A DNA stretch of 64,000 nt from Pyrrhosoma nymphula (GCA_963573305.1 OY754332.1:48397559-48461558); one strand, 5' to 3'; positions 1 through 11,131 are shown, counted from the first letter of the stretch. The notes: a model not told the origin generated them from the sequence alone. Made by a program: numbers and translations.

Positions 1-409
1 TTTTATTGAGGTTGCATTGTACTTATGTGTGGTGCTGCTGCGAAACCTATATGCATTGGGCCTAGGGGGCTGTTGCTGCCCTCAAATAACTTCCTATGGA
101 CAAGTGAATGAGGAAGTAAACTAGTGAATGGTTAAATCCAAAATTTATAGAATCCACATATCTTTTTTATAAATTGTAACTTAGTATCACAAGTGTGTCA
201 ATAGTAATTACTTTGACTATTTAAGAGACAGTAGGAGGAAAAATACATAAATCGTACATAGTCCAGCGTAAGTGAGAAGTTATACCGTTCGCAAAAGTTA
301 ATAACCATGCAGCTGGGAGAAAATACAATGAAGGTGAAGCTAGTGTGAAAGAATGGCAAAAATATGAAGAAGTTGTGAATAAACTACATAACTGCGAAGA
401 GCAAGCCAT

Positions 410-974
410 AAAATCAATGGTCTGCGAGTTCACTTCGTGGAATGAATACATCTTAGGCAAAAAGAAAACTTGGTTATATTCCACACAAATCTAATTGAAA
501 ATGACCACAACTCTGATTTTATACCTACACTTTTACATGTTTGTGACAAGGGGAAGAAGCTTGATTTTATAGAGAATTTTGAAATTTTAGCGTATTTTAA
601 TATGTATAAGAATGATGTATTAAATGATCTAGTCCCAACTCCTCCCCCTTCTACTCAGTACCCGTCCCCCCACCCCCATAGTCAAATATGCTGTCATTGT
701 ACCCTCGCCACCAGTTGTTTGCCGACCCACCTTCCTTTCTTGACCTTCTCTTCCCTCCCCCCCCCCCCAGATTTTCATAGCCTTCTAATCACCACTGTCC
801 TTGAAGTTCCCCCCCCCGTTCAACCATCGTGATACCAACACATATATATATATATATATATACCGCCCTGTCTGTTTTCAAATATTGTAACACTTGAGAA
901 TGACCTGAAAATGTCGAAACCGGTCGTGTTCTTAATAAATTTGTGTGGAATAAAACCAAGTTTTCTTTTTACCT
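410..974 (+). mobile_element. Penelope-derived foldback insertion in the pogo relic
   Basis: A 565-bp insertion is flanked by the 13-bp direct repeat AAGAGCAAGCCAT (397-409 and 975-987), read as a target-site duplication. Removing it rejoins the transposase reading. Inside, a 36-nt segment at 455-490 is the near-perfect reverse complement of 939-974. The middle holds C-rich DNA (about 630-830), a TA microsatellite (842-862) and, at 905-925, a CTGAAAA...GAAACCGGTC core like the hammerhead-ribozyme cores known from Penelope-like elements. One core position is changed (CTGAAAA instead of CTGANGA). No reverse transcriptase is present. Assignment to Penelope is an inference from the core and the inverted ends. 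Confidence 0.6.
842..862. repeat. TA microsatellite
   Basis: About ten TA dinucleotides lie inside the foldback insertion, just upstream of its hammerhead-like core. TA tracts also flank the Penelope element at 13.86-15.77 kb. Confidence 0.9.
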
Positions 975-1435
975 AAGAGCAAGCCATGTCCAACAGAGGG
1001 TATTTTGGGCCAGTGCTTGAAAAAGAACTTTCGAGAGGGTTTTCCTTGAAAGATCGAAAGGAATGTGACTCAACTATGCATGCTTTACTATAAGCAAAGC
1101 AAATGGCACAGGGAAAAAAGCATATGTGACTTTAAAGCATATCTATCCTGGGGATTCCGATTCGTGAAGAGGAATAATTTGAGTGTTCATGCCTCAATGA
1201 CTATTGGCCAGAAACTATCTGTAGATTGGGAGGCAAAAGTAATAAAATTAAGACAATTTGTAAAAGAAGGAATTTCTGGAGTTGAAGAAATGTATGTCGT
1301 TAACATGGATGAAGTGCCAGTAATTTTTGACCTTCCAACTGTAAGAGAACTGTGAATCATAAAGGTGCAAAAGAAGTGTCCATTAGTACCATGGGATGTC
1401 GGGGGAACTTGGTGTCAATTTTGAAACAAGCAAAT

Positions 1436-4230
1436 ATTTGGTCCACCACAAGTACTGTTCTATTCTAAAAAAATGACTTCAACATCTCTCTCATATCTGG
1501 CTCTCTTGCAAACTTGCAGCATTTTTAATCCATGTCCAATGGAGGTGATTCAGCTGGAGTTATTAAAACATGAAAGCTATTTTTTTTTATTTTGAAGGAT
1601 GTGGTCATCATAAGAACTTGGCTGTTTTAAACAAATTATCAATATCTGCATCCCCCCCTGGGTTTCGCTCTAAAATTATCAATAATATATTTTGCTCTCT
1701 TTCCATGTTCAGTTTTGGAGCATGTTTGAGAAAGAAAATAAATAAATTACCACTTTCTATAATCTGCAAAAGCTTGTCATCAACAATGGACTGTATGTAT
1801 TACACCCAACATACGTGCTATTAGACTCGTGATAAACTCTTCCAGCTCACCCATCAATTGCAGGGAATGAGGTTGCCTACAAAGTATGTACTCTCAGAAT
1901 AGGGGTGCGTCCCTTCACATTACACGATCGCCAAGCTACGCTACAGGAGACACTCAATTGGTTTCTAATTCTATCTCTGTTAGCATTCCTTTAGATTATT
2001 TTATACATTGCCCAATGTGTAAGAACATCAAGCATTGATATTTAACATTAGGTCAACTTGTAATCCAGGATACCAGGAGTTAATGGAAGAAAAAATAGCT
2101 GAAAGTGTTCATATCACACAGGTTTAAGAGAAGAGTGAGGAAGTTGAGTCATCAGTAATTCAAGGGAAATAACCAGCCTGTCACCAAGATATTGGTATAA
2201 GAACCAAAAAATAAGGGAACAGCTGTTCATGGACGTTTAAGTTGATCCTTGACAGGAAACTGTGGTTTCTTCAGGCTTTTATATTTGCATTCACACAGCA
2301 CATTAATTTCAAAATTGTTCTCACAGCTGTGAAACAGACACGTTTCAGCTGCATGACATATGTGCATATCAAACGAAACATGTGTCTATTCCACCATGGT
2401 AAGGACAATTTTTAAGTTCCTGTGTGAATGCAAATAACAGAAACCAAGACATCAGTTTCCTAATCAAATTTAAATTTATTCTCAAGTGGTCGTTAGTAGC
2501 AAAATATAAGGAATTTTTCAACGAGAATGAGTAAAATCATGAAGAACAATTTAGTGCAACTCCAAAAATTCAGAGACACTACTAGAGTGGAGCCTATTAT
2601 AAAAATCTTCTTGCCAATGAACTCAATTGCAAAGCAAAAAAGAAATTTGAGTTGTTGCAGCACTTGATGATCTCTGCACAAAATTTTACATGCTATGCCT
2701 TTGGGAATGACCTCCCATGAAGTAGGTAAGTTGTTTCCAATCCCTTAAAAGAGACAAGGGAATACTGTGGACCCCAACTTTATGAACAGTTCACATTACG
2801 ATGAGTTTGCTTCGTTAACTGCCCGGTGAAAACAATCAGTCATCGTCATTATGATAAGCTCTCATTGCTCCTGCATTTTTTCTGATTTATCAAATCAATT
2901 GTAGATGAATTCAACAAACATCAAAATAGATGTTTCCTCATATATTTAGGCATTTTATCCCCAACATTAGAGTGCAAAGGGCCCTGACAACCTCTCGCTA
3001 GATTGCTATTGGGAATCTCTGCTGCAGTGTTTTCTGGCATAGAAAATAGTCTTCACTTGTCTTCTATAAGAAGTAGTCTCCTTCCCAGTCATGACCTTTA
3101 CTTGACTCAAGAGAATTTTGTGGTTCAGTTGGAATAATGTGCTGTGACAATGGCTTTGTGCATAGGTGTCTGCAGAATAATTTTGTGAAAATTTAATGCA
3201 TTCTTGACAATGTTTTGCCATGCAATGTGTCATTTTCAAAGCTGACGTGCATGTCACAGACCATTGCCTGCCCTTTTGTTCGACCAAAAGGACGAACATT
3301 TCATAAAGGAAGTTGAGCCTGAGACGATAGAGATAAGGGTGAACATTTTTCTTTTTGCCTAAGAAAGACAAAGTTTGGTGGCGCAGAAAAAAGATCTAGA
3401 ACACCTTGTCAAACATCGCTTTTTGCACAAGCTGTGAAATTTTCACCTGACCGTTTTTGTCGCTCCCTCATGCCATGAATTTGCACGACAAATATAAGGC
3501 AATGCATTTTTAGCAGAGTCCTGTGTCATGAATATCCAATAAAATTAAGCATGGTCCTTTTTAAGCATTAATATACGAGTTATTTAGTTCTGAACATGGA
3601 ATGCACTAAAAAAGGGAAAAGTGAAACTGTGCTGAAAGATGGGAATAGATGTTTATGAGACCAAAAGTTAAAAGAAAAGTGAAGTTTGTCTCCCTATCAC
3701 ACCTTTAAATTTGCAATTCGGCGTTTAGAATTATATTGATTGGATACACAGAGATCAGAGTCACTGTGACGTGTAATTTTGTGCAAAATTCAGATATGTA
3801 CTCAAATTGCCCTATCATTTAAATTTATGGATAAGAAATAATATTTTAATCTTCCTGTTTGCCAAAAATCTTGAGAATGGAAACCAATCGAGCCACTAGA
3901 ACTCATGTAAGGCTATCCGTGTAGAATCGCCTCATAGTGAAATTAGGTATTTATTTTCACAGAAAATTGCTGTAGATAAAGTTACAATTGCCAGAGTTGC
4001 CAGGGCAAGGCATCATTTACAGTGCTATATGGGATGCTGTTTTCTTGGTACCAAAACTTAAATGCGTGGCTCCTAGAGAGCACCACTAGTCTTCGATGGG
4101 GCGGAAGTGGTTCATAGTTTGGCTACCAGATGGAATCCTACCATCTGCACCATGACAAAGGGGTGGGGGCAGTGGGAGGTATGCACCGAGAAGGACGTGG
4201 GTGGTCGACGCCGCCGGGGCAGACAACTCA
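1436..4230. other. AT-rich non-coding stretch
   Basis: No reading frame here could be tied to a known family. The frame at 1570-1824 is open for 84 codons but resembles nothing recognised. An inverted pair around 2283-2298 and 2420-2435 is listed separately. The rest shows no repeat or gene that I can support. Confidence 0.5.
2262..2450. repeat. Short foldback (MITE-like) element
   Basis: The 16-mer ATTTGCATTCACACAG (2283-2298) recurs as its exact reverse complement at 2420-2435. The flanks are also partly complementary (TGGTTTC on the left, GAAACCA on the right). This suggests a small non-autonomous inverted-repeat element of about 190 bp. No clear target duplication was found and the family is unknown. 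Confidence 0.45.
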
Positions 4231-4323
4231 GCGCTGAGGAAACCCTGAAGACCCCTTTTTGCCACGCAACATGAAAGTGAAAAGAACAGGAAACATTTGC
4301 CATGTGTTTGCAACATCGTCAAG

Positions 4324-4370
4324 ATGCCTAGAGCAAACTGTGCTGTACTAGGGTGCAAAAATAGGGTGCC
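4324..4370 (+). CDS. Candidate exon 1 of a THAP zinc-finger gene
   Basis: The ATG at 4324 opens MPRANCAVLGCKNRV, a close match to the start of THAP domains (M-P-x-x-x-C-x-V-x-x-C-x-N-R). These are C2CH zinc-binding DNA-binding modules found in animal transcription regulators and P-element-type transposases. The exon ends two bases into a codon at a consensus donor, GTGAGT (4371). Joining to 7358 completes the codon and keeps the THAP pattern. The two cysteines are the first half of the zinc site. No in-frame stop separates the ATG from the donor. The gene may be domesticated or part of a transposon; the window does not decide. Exon 1 alone is short, so confidence rests on the in-frame join. 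Confidence 0.6.
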
Positions 4371-5160
4371 GTGAGTAGAGTCTGTCTTTTCCCCTTGAGC
4401 TGATCACTTTTTCTTATGAGTCCTTCCTACAGCTAAGCGGTCACCATCACCGTGATCATTGCTTTCCTTCGCCTGTCCAGCAAGCAGTTCCTTCCAGCTC
4501 ACCCAGTCACCATCACCGTGATCATCTACTCGCTGGTCCTAGTTTTGGAAGACCTGCTCCGATAGATAGTATTCTCAGCACTGATGTGTATGCTGCAGTT
4601 TTGAGACACTCCATATCTCCATAAATCTACTAATAATGAGTCGCAACTTTTTTTTAACTTCGATGCTTCGATATATTCAACCAATGTTCAGTTCGTACGA
4701 ATATCGTCATCACCAATATGCATTTTCATGATACCATAGGGTTACCAGCACAGAGGAATGGCATGCGTACACACTGAGTAGATGTGGGAACAAAATTTTC
4801 CTTCAAAATTGCACCATGTAAACATGCAAACTTGAGGGAATGCACAAATTCATGTCCATATATGTAGCCAGTTATTATTCAGAGATCTCGTTCTTGTAAC
4901 AGTTCACACATCTTCTTGCACGGGAGGAAACATCACATAAATAGGTCACAAATGTAGTATGCCATTTTATATCAATAATCATCACTTCCTAGCCATAATT
5001 GCATGTTATGATTGATTGTAAAATTTATTTTTTGCATTTCCATACTCTGATTATTCTAGCCGTTTTGAAAAAGGTATTACAGGCTTCTTTCCTGCATTTG
5101 TAACATTTATTTAATTTTTAGCTACTTACATGAATTTTAGAGCCGTAGTAACATTCAACA

Positions 5161-6300
5161 CTAGTAGTAAATTTCTTCTACTTGCACAATTTTTTGCAGC
5201 CAAAGTTTGACGGGGTTTCTGTCTTCTTCATTTCTACAACAAAATATTGTCTTGGTTTTCTTAACATTAAACTTCATGAGGTATTTCTTCATAGTTTTGC
5301 CTACACAGACAGTGTTCTCACCAGATTTTCTTTCTTCTCTCTGCCAGATTTGCTTTGTCATCAAGCATATGATGATAGGTCAATCTGTCCCCTTTTTTCT
5401 TCAGTTTCCACCTTCCAGCAATTCTATGTAGATCTTTTTAGTTTGTTTAAATGTAAGCTGACATTTCATCATGAACCAATTTGTGATCACTATTGATATC
5501 CACACTGGGGTAGCCTTTGAAGTCCTCCTTGAATGGAACTAATTACTGTTATGTATTAATATATGTATGGAAGAATAAAATAAATAATATCATGCTGATT
5601 TTTTCTCCATGCTCTTGTATCCTGTTTTTAATATTTCCTTTATGGCTTTTTCGATGCATATATTGAAGATAATTGGCGACAACGCATCTCCTTGATGTAC
5701 TCCTTTCCTCATTTCTGCTAGCTCTGAATTTCAACCAATTTAATCCCTGCCAGCCATTCCTCATCCAGCCTGCATATTGCTCTTCTGTCATTAAATGAAA
5801 CTCCTAAGCTCTTCAGTGTGAACAGCATCCTATTCCAATTCAAATTTCCAAATACTTTCCTTATATTTTTGAATCCTGTTGCTGAAGATAAGTCTCAGGG
5901 CTAAAATGGCTTCTCTCATACTGCTACTTTTCCAGTAACTTCAATTGTCTTAATCCAGGAATTCTTCCATCTTCTGCTCTATCCTCCTGTAGATAATTCT
6001 GGTCATAATTTTTTATGCATGTGCAGTATAGCTAATTGTTCTAAAGTCATCGTATTTCTTGGCTCTTTCCTTCTTCAGGATAAGGATGATTACATTCATT
6101 TTAAAGTCTGTTTGCATTTGCCCACTTGAATGAATGACACATATCAATCTGTATAAGTAGCTTATTTAGAGTCCTCACTCCTGCATACTTAAGAAACTCA
6201 AACGGCAATTTCATCGAATCCTCTCTCTCAAATCCTTTATTGCAGTATCAAATTCTGATCTCTCTTTTTCATCAACATCCACAGTGTCTTCACCCTCTAA
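5161..6300 (-). pseudogene. LINE reverse-transcriptase relic
   Basis: Read on the minus strand, broken frames carry reverse-transcriptase blocks of a non-LTR retrotransposon in the right order. These are FKWANAN (near 6100), LKKERAKKYDDFRTIS...IYRRIEQKMEEFLD (near 6080-5950), RKGVHQGDALSPIIFNICIE (near 5715-5655), and MKKYLMKFNVKKTKTIF (about 5295-5245), which corresponds to the segment after the catalytic YADD box. The YADD box itself is unrecognisable. Multiple stops and frameshifts show the copy is dead. The wording resembles the RTE/L1-like branches; the clade is not certain. Confidence 0.75.
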
Positions 6301-6739
6301 TATCCTGTTATGCACTGATTTTCCACAGTAAAGTTACTCCAGACACTTCCTATTTATTTGCCATGTCTTTCTTTTCAATGAGAATTTCATTATCTTTCCG
6401 CCATAAGATATTTCCTATAATGGGACATTCTTTTACGTAATTCTTTACAGTTTGGTAAGTAGAATTATATTTTTCTTGGGAGAGATTGCCTTCTACCTCT
6501 TTACATAAGTTTTTCATCCATTTTCTGTGGCCTTTCTAGCTTTACGAATGAGAGTACTTCTTATCATTTTAAATACCTTCAGTCCTCCTGTTTTTGAGTT
6601 ATGGTGCTGCTCATCATTCTTGACTGATGTACCCACTTAAGTAGTCTCGGTGCAGAGATCCAAATGTGTTAATGTTTATGCAGTAAAACAACTTATTTAT
6701 AAGCGATATAAGAAGTGTTTCATGTCATGAGATAGGATT

Positions 6740-6915
6740 CTAGATAGGGTCAAACCAACCACCTAACCAAATTTCCTATCATTCCATGGGTGCAAAGTTA
6801 TACACCAAAGACAGTGAAATTCACCATGAAAAAATCACTTTACTTGACAGGGATTCGAACCCAGATCTCCCAATGGTGTAACTGGCTAACACACCTGACC
6901 GGCAATTGGGAAACC
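6740..6915 (-). repeat. tRNA-derived SINE fragment
   Basis: On the minus strand 6843-6900 reads like a tRNA second half, with a GGTTCGAATCCCTGTC B-box-type motif (pol III internal promoter). Upstream sequence resembles an A box and anticodon arm. The flanking part does not fold as a complete tRNA, so this is called a SINE head, not a gene. Confidence 0.5.
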
Positions 6916-7357
6916 ACCTTACATCAATTTTTCAAGGAAAACTTTAATTTTTTACCTTTTAATATTACTGTACTGTCATGGATATCCAACGTGAATAGCA
7001 GAAGTGATTCCCGGTGTCAGTAGCACCATCTATAGTTGCAGTAAGCTATGATGTAATTTTTATAACATATATTACATAGTAACATGTATCCTGTGCTTCT
7101 AATTATTTTATCTCACAATGTATAGCTTTACCTTGTAATACATATTTCACAGAAACAGTTTTTGTTTCGTTTTAACAGGTTTTCATGAGCAACTGACCAT
7201 GTCGCACGTGCACCGTCAACTGCTTTTCTTTTGAATGGTGGATGTGCTACAAAACAGCTTTTGAAATAAGTGAAAAATCTTCTTCTTAGTGAATGTGCCA
7301 AAGTACACAGGAAACTTGAAAAAGTTTCAAAATGCATAATACTTTTTTGGACGCCAG

Positions 7358-7402
7358 TCGAACGGGTTTAAGTTTTTTTACATTTCCCCGATCAGTCACA
7401 AG
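7358..7402 (+). CDS. Candidate exon 2 of the THAP gene
   Basis: A 45-nt exon lies between an AG acceptor (7356-7357) and a strong GTAAGG donor (7403). In the phase set by exon 1 it reads P-RTGLSFFTFPRSVT. THAP domains have S-F-F-x-F-P at this position, so the phase, splice sites and domain pattern agree. It ends two bases into a codon. Other frames of this segment contain stops or do not fit the family. A 45-nt exon is small but allowed. Confidence 0.6.
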
Positions 7403-7673
7403 GTAAGGTTCTGTGGACTATTTATTTGATTGAATTAGATGTTGTATAAGTTGTAATTACGACTTCATTCTTAATACCTTCCCTTGCCATTCATGTTAGA
7501 CAACGATAAGTTAATTTTCCTCGTGTCACCTAGTCGTTGCTATGCTCGTCTTGAATGCTAGCAGGTTATAGTCACTGATAGTACGCTTTATAAGATACGC
7601 TCACAACGTTTTAATAGTATATTCCATTCAATGCTCCTACGTAATTTAGGAGAAGGTTTGAAGCATAATGTAA

Positions 7674-7955
7674 CCTGGGGGAAGTGACGTAGCCTGGAAT
7701 TTGGTTCGGGGGGTTCTGAAGCCTGGGGGGTCCTCTCTTGGTACAATTTTATTTGCTATCAATTAATTTATGGCTAAATTATTAATAGAAAACTGCTTTA
7801 TTTCTTTTCCTTTCCCCTCTTAAACCCTTGTAATTTTCAACGAATATATTACATGATAAAACTAAACTAATAATATTATTTAAAATTTTAGTGGGGGGGG
7901 CTAAAGCCCCTCAAGCCCCCCCCCCCACCCCCTGGCTACGTGCCTGCCTGGGGGA
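7674..7955. mobile_element. MITE with 9-bp target duplication
   Basis: CCTGGGGGA occurs at 7674-7682 and 7947-7955. Between them, 7683-7946 begins AGTGACGTAGCC and ends with the near-complement GGCTACGTGCCTG. G- and C-rich blocks lie just inside both ends and AT-rich DNA in the middle. It has no coding capacity. A 9-bp duplication is usual for Mutator-like elements; that family call is inference. Confidence 0.7.
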
Positions 7956-9029
7956 TAATCTACTTCAGCAATTAACACTTGCCGTTCACATAATCAGTAT
8001 AGCAACAAATTTGGTTTATAACCTTTTAATGTGAACAGGACAGGGTGAAAATGCAAGTGATGGAAGATGGCATTGATCGTAACTCAGGCTCAATGTAGAA
8101 GTTATCCAGTTTCAGACATTGTGAATCGAGCAACAAAATTGACTTGGAAATTATCGCCATGTAGTGCTAAGTCTGTTTAATTTTTATTCTTATCATGCAA
8201 AATTAACAATGCTTAATGAGATAAGAGTAGGTATTGGTACCAGAAACAATGAACACATGATTTATCATGCATTAGCACTATTTCATAGACAATGTATTTG
8301 TGCATATTGCATTGAAGTGTCATATCCTCGGTGGAGTAAGTGGGTTGGGTGAAATATTGGTGACAGGAATGGTTGATTGCTTTTAAAGGTCATGCACTGG
8401 CTCATACATTTTCCTGTGGTTTGGGATCTTGCTTATTACCAAAGGGTTATGTAGCATGTTCGCTGTAGTCATTTACTGTGGCAATGCAGATCAATTTTTC
8501 ATTGATTTTTGCTTACCCTAATGTAAGTGCAAACAAAAGAGGATTTAAGAGGATTTAGATTTATAACTAAAATTAATTGTTAAGATATGAAAGCTTAATC
8601 TCTCTTTAAAGGGCAATGATTAAAAAAAATTGATGTCCCCAATAGTGTACTGCTCCACCTTTGAATCCAGTGAGGTTTATAATCATGAATTTGTCTGTTG
8701 TCTTCATAATTCCTTGCAGCTCTCTGATGAGTACCTAATGGTGACCTCTGGATGGCATGCCCCACACAAGGATGAGGAGAGATACAGAGAGTCAGCTGCT
8801 GTTTAACCAAAGGTCATGTAATTAGAAATTAACAGCATGGTTTCATAGTTTTTCTGTCTGAAACGATATTTAAAATACCTCTTTTTGCATTGGATGAACT
8901 TTCGGATCACTTACAGAGGCCCTCAGTCTGATATGATATTTTGATTTAGATATCACTCACATTTGTTGCACCAGACGCAACTAAATATTTAGCATCTTAA
9001 GAACTTAATTTACCCAGTATTTTAATATC

Positions 9030-10147
9030 CATTGGATTAGGGTTACCATACGTCCTCATTTATGCGGACATGTCCGTATTTTTTAATTTAATGTAGCGTC
9101 CGCGTACATTTTTACGATTTCTGCATTTTTTATTTTTGGGAAGTAAGATGATCTGATTTTTGTTTTCATCTCATATCACCAAATAGTTACAACAGACTCT
9201 CGTTAGGACATACCTAAATAGCACGTTTTCCTCATTTGGACATTCATTTCCTCAGGTCCACGTCACAGAGCATGTAAAAAACTATGTTAAGCACATTTGG
9301 TTACCTCTTTAGCACGTTTGGAGGAGGACCAAGCCAAATTTATCCTAGGGGAAATAACCACCTCGTAGATTAATCAGAAGATGGATAAATCTCAAGAGGT
9401 TTACTTCTCGCATTAAAAAAGATCATTATCGCTTAAAATACTATTTTAATAGTCATATTATGGTTTAAAAAAATGTTTATGAAGTAAGAAAAAAGCAATC
9501 TCAAACATTAGAATCACCTATTCAACACTTGGCAAGGTCCCCACAAGCAACGCATTTTATTGCCATTTGTTTTATCGCTGTCGCGGCTGTCGCCGTTGTC
9601 ACCTATGGAATCAACACTGCGTGAGCAACAGCGCATATGATCATCATCTATGTCATCATCAAAAACTACAGCCCAAATAACATTTTTAATGCCGATGAGA
9701 CGGGTTTATTTTTTAATTTGCTTCCTGATAAAACACTGGTAATTGGAGGAGATAAGTGCCATGGAGGTAAAATGAGTAAGGATAGGCTGACTGTCCAATG
9801 ATGCAATGAAATTGGAACGGAAAAACTGATTCCGTAAGTGATCGGGAAATATAAACGTCCCAGATGCTTCAAACATTACCTTGGACGCATGATTGCAACT
9901 CTAATGCCTGCATCACCACCACAATTTTCGAAAAGTTCCTGCCAGCACTGGATGCAAAGATGGGTGGATAAAACTGTAAACTTTTGTTGCTTATTGATAA
10001 AGTTGCTTATTGCGCTGTGGAATACAGCTGTTTGACAGTATATAATTGAACGAATGTTTCATTTGGAAGTCCTAAGAGCGTGTTGATCAATCCCATTGTG
10101 GGTGTCCGCATTTTGGGGTTTCAAAATATGGTAACCCTACATTGGAT
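9030..10147. mobile_element. hAT-type element with perfect 8-bp duplication
   Basis: The inverted repeats TAGGGTTACCATA (9038-9050) and TATGGTAACCCTA (10127-10139) are perfect 13-mers. They are flanked by the identical 8-mer CATTGGAT (9030-9037 and 10140-10147). An 8-bp duplication with short inverted ends is the signature of hAT-like transposons. The 1,102-bp interior shows no hAT transposase; it carries a pogo-type relic instead. It lies inside predicted intron 2 of the THAP gene. Confidence 0.85.
9188..10060 (+). pseudogene. Nested Tigger/pogo transposase relic
   Basis: The left end TACAACAGACTCTCGTTAGG (9188) is like the terminal repeats of Tigger/pogo elements. Downstream, near 9675-9855, the translation reads NIFNADETGLFF, LLPDKTL, GDKCHGGKMSKDRLTV, EKLIP and VIGKYKRPRCF. 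These are the catalytic-core blocks of Tigger transposases, with DETG holding the first catalytic Asp. A weaker LLLIDKVA segment near 9985 stands where the second Asp lies, followed by stops. Frameshifts occur near 9800 and 9890. No matching right terminus was found, so the copy is truncated. Confidence 0.8.
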
Positions 10148-10392
10148 GCTATAGAGGATAAGTCATTTGACAGAAAATTAGTCAGAGGAAAAGGGATTTT
10201 TTTGTTTCTCACTGCTTGAATTATTGGTTTTTGGAAAAACCATTGAAAGTTGGTCATGTGTGTCACCATAATGTATTATACAATGCATTTGTTTACGGGT
10301 AATCAATTTGAAATATAACAATAGTAATTGAGTGATACATGCCTCGTGTGATTTCATTACTTCTAATTAATATAGTTGATTCATTTTTTTAG

Positions 10393-10660
10393 CTCTTTGA
10401 ACACTGATACGTGGAAAAGTGACATGTTGACTCACTTGCAAACGAAGGAAGACGCAGGCCAAGAAAGCTGGGCAAGAGGAAATACAGCTTGTTGGAAAGG
10501 AGAGAACAGGCTAAGCAAGCACTCATTGATGATTTGCTTGGAACCAGGGATAAGCCCTATTTCATCAGCCGTAACGAGACACCACTGTGAACGAGTTACC
10601 GCCTGGCTAAAGTTTCTTGTACACCTGTGCCGAGGTCTGGAGCCTCATCAAAGCACTTAA
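10393..10660 (+). CDS. Candidate exon 3 of the THAP gene (C-terminal, uncertain)
   Basis: After a T-rich acceptor (AG at 10391-10392), the phase left by exon 2 reads S-SLNTDTWKSDMLTHLQTKED. The Trp and the following hydrophobic pattern fit the helix region of a THAP domain. The frame stays open to TAA at 10658-10660. The second Cys-His zinc pair expected next is not seen. An overlapping frame from 10421 reads KLGKRKYSLLERREQAKQAL and looks more protein-like, stopping at TGA 10588. A single frameshift near 10450 could join the two. The gene may therefore be a pseudogene, or this exon may be misphased. Candidate AATAAA signal at 11126. Confidence 0.4.
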
Positions 10661-11125
10661 GTACGGTCCAAAAATCTCCCTTTCCCCAAAGAAGATCAAG
10701 CAAAGTCCTCCCACGCCAACCTTCGCCTACGTACTCCTTGTCCTCAACCAAAGCCCCCTGTGAAAGTGATTCCCAGATTGGCTCGAGTTCACAGAACTGA
10801 ACATCTCTCGATAAATTGGCTCTATGTTGCATAATTATCCTCCTGTTCTATTTCATTAGAATCAGTAAATTGAAAAGGACGAGGAGCTTGTCAAGTGATA
10901 ATTTTAATCATTTCATGTTGTGTGTCTTTTAATAATCTCATCAATGTTCATTAATCCATCATTCCACATACATCACTAGTCGTAAGAGTATCGAGTGTAA
11001 TTTCTTGATGTCATCGTTTCATGTTAGACAAATTTTATATTCTCATTAATGTTCATTAATCCATCATTAGCTGTAAGAATTTCGCGAGTCTTTATTTCAT
11101 AAAATATTTTCAACATTCTGTGTGA

Positions 11126-11131
11126 AATAAA
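11126..11131 (+). terminator. Candidate polyadenylation signal
   Basis: AATAAA lies about 470 bp after the stop of the candidate THAP exon 3, with no other plus-strand gene between. The assignment is positional only. Confidence 0.3.

Larger units (their letters stand above)
231..1435 (+). pseudogene. pogo/Tigger-type transposase relic, split by an insertion
   Basis: This is a decayed DNA-transposon transposase of the pogo/Tigger group (Tc1/mariner superfamily). Translation of 300-409 gives a helix-turn-helix segment containing NNHAAGRKYNEGEASVKEW, typical of the family's N-terminal DNA-binding domain. After the insertion at 410-974 the frame continues with a LEKEL segment. Then, after a stop and frameshift near 1070-1090, 1110-1355 carries FRFVKRNNLSV, GQKL and NMDEVPVIFDLP, the family block around the first catalytic Asp. 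A further frameshift near 1355 leads to NHKGAKEVSISTMG. The rest of the catalytic domain was not found. The copy is inactive. The family call is strong; exact limits and inverted repeats were not identified. Confidence 0.8.
4371..7357 (+). other. Predicted intron 1 of the THAP gene
   Basis: It starts GTGAGT and ends TTTTTTGGACGCCAG. It hosts a minus-strand LINE relic (5161-6300) and a minus-strand tRNA-like SINE piece near 6740-6915. The remainder shows nothing recognisable. Confidence 0.5.
7403..10392 (+). other. Predicted intron 2 of the THAP gene
   Basis: It runs from GTAAGG to a T-rich tract ending in AG at 10391-10392. It contains a MITE with a 9-bp duplication (7683-7946) and a hAT-type element with a nested pogo relic (9038-10139). 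Two weak exon-like segments, 8041-8095 and 8711-8803, were considered and not used because they do not keep the phase. Confidence 0.45.

Noticed and set aside
1830..1890. RNase H-like words (SIAGNEVAYK) of a LINE
   Set aside because: Only one short match without catalytic context; chance is likely.
8041..8095. Possible exon after GTGAACAG
   Set aside because: In the phase required by THAP exon 2 it stops after three codons.
8711..8803. Possible terminal exon after a CCTTGCAG acceptor, reading LSDEYLMVTSGWHAPHKDEE
   Set aside because: It looks protein-like, but its phase does not continue the THAP exons (immediate stop) and no partner exon was found.
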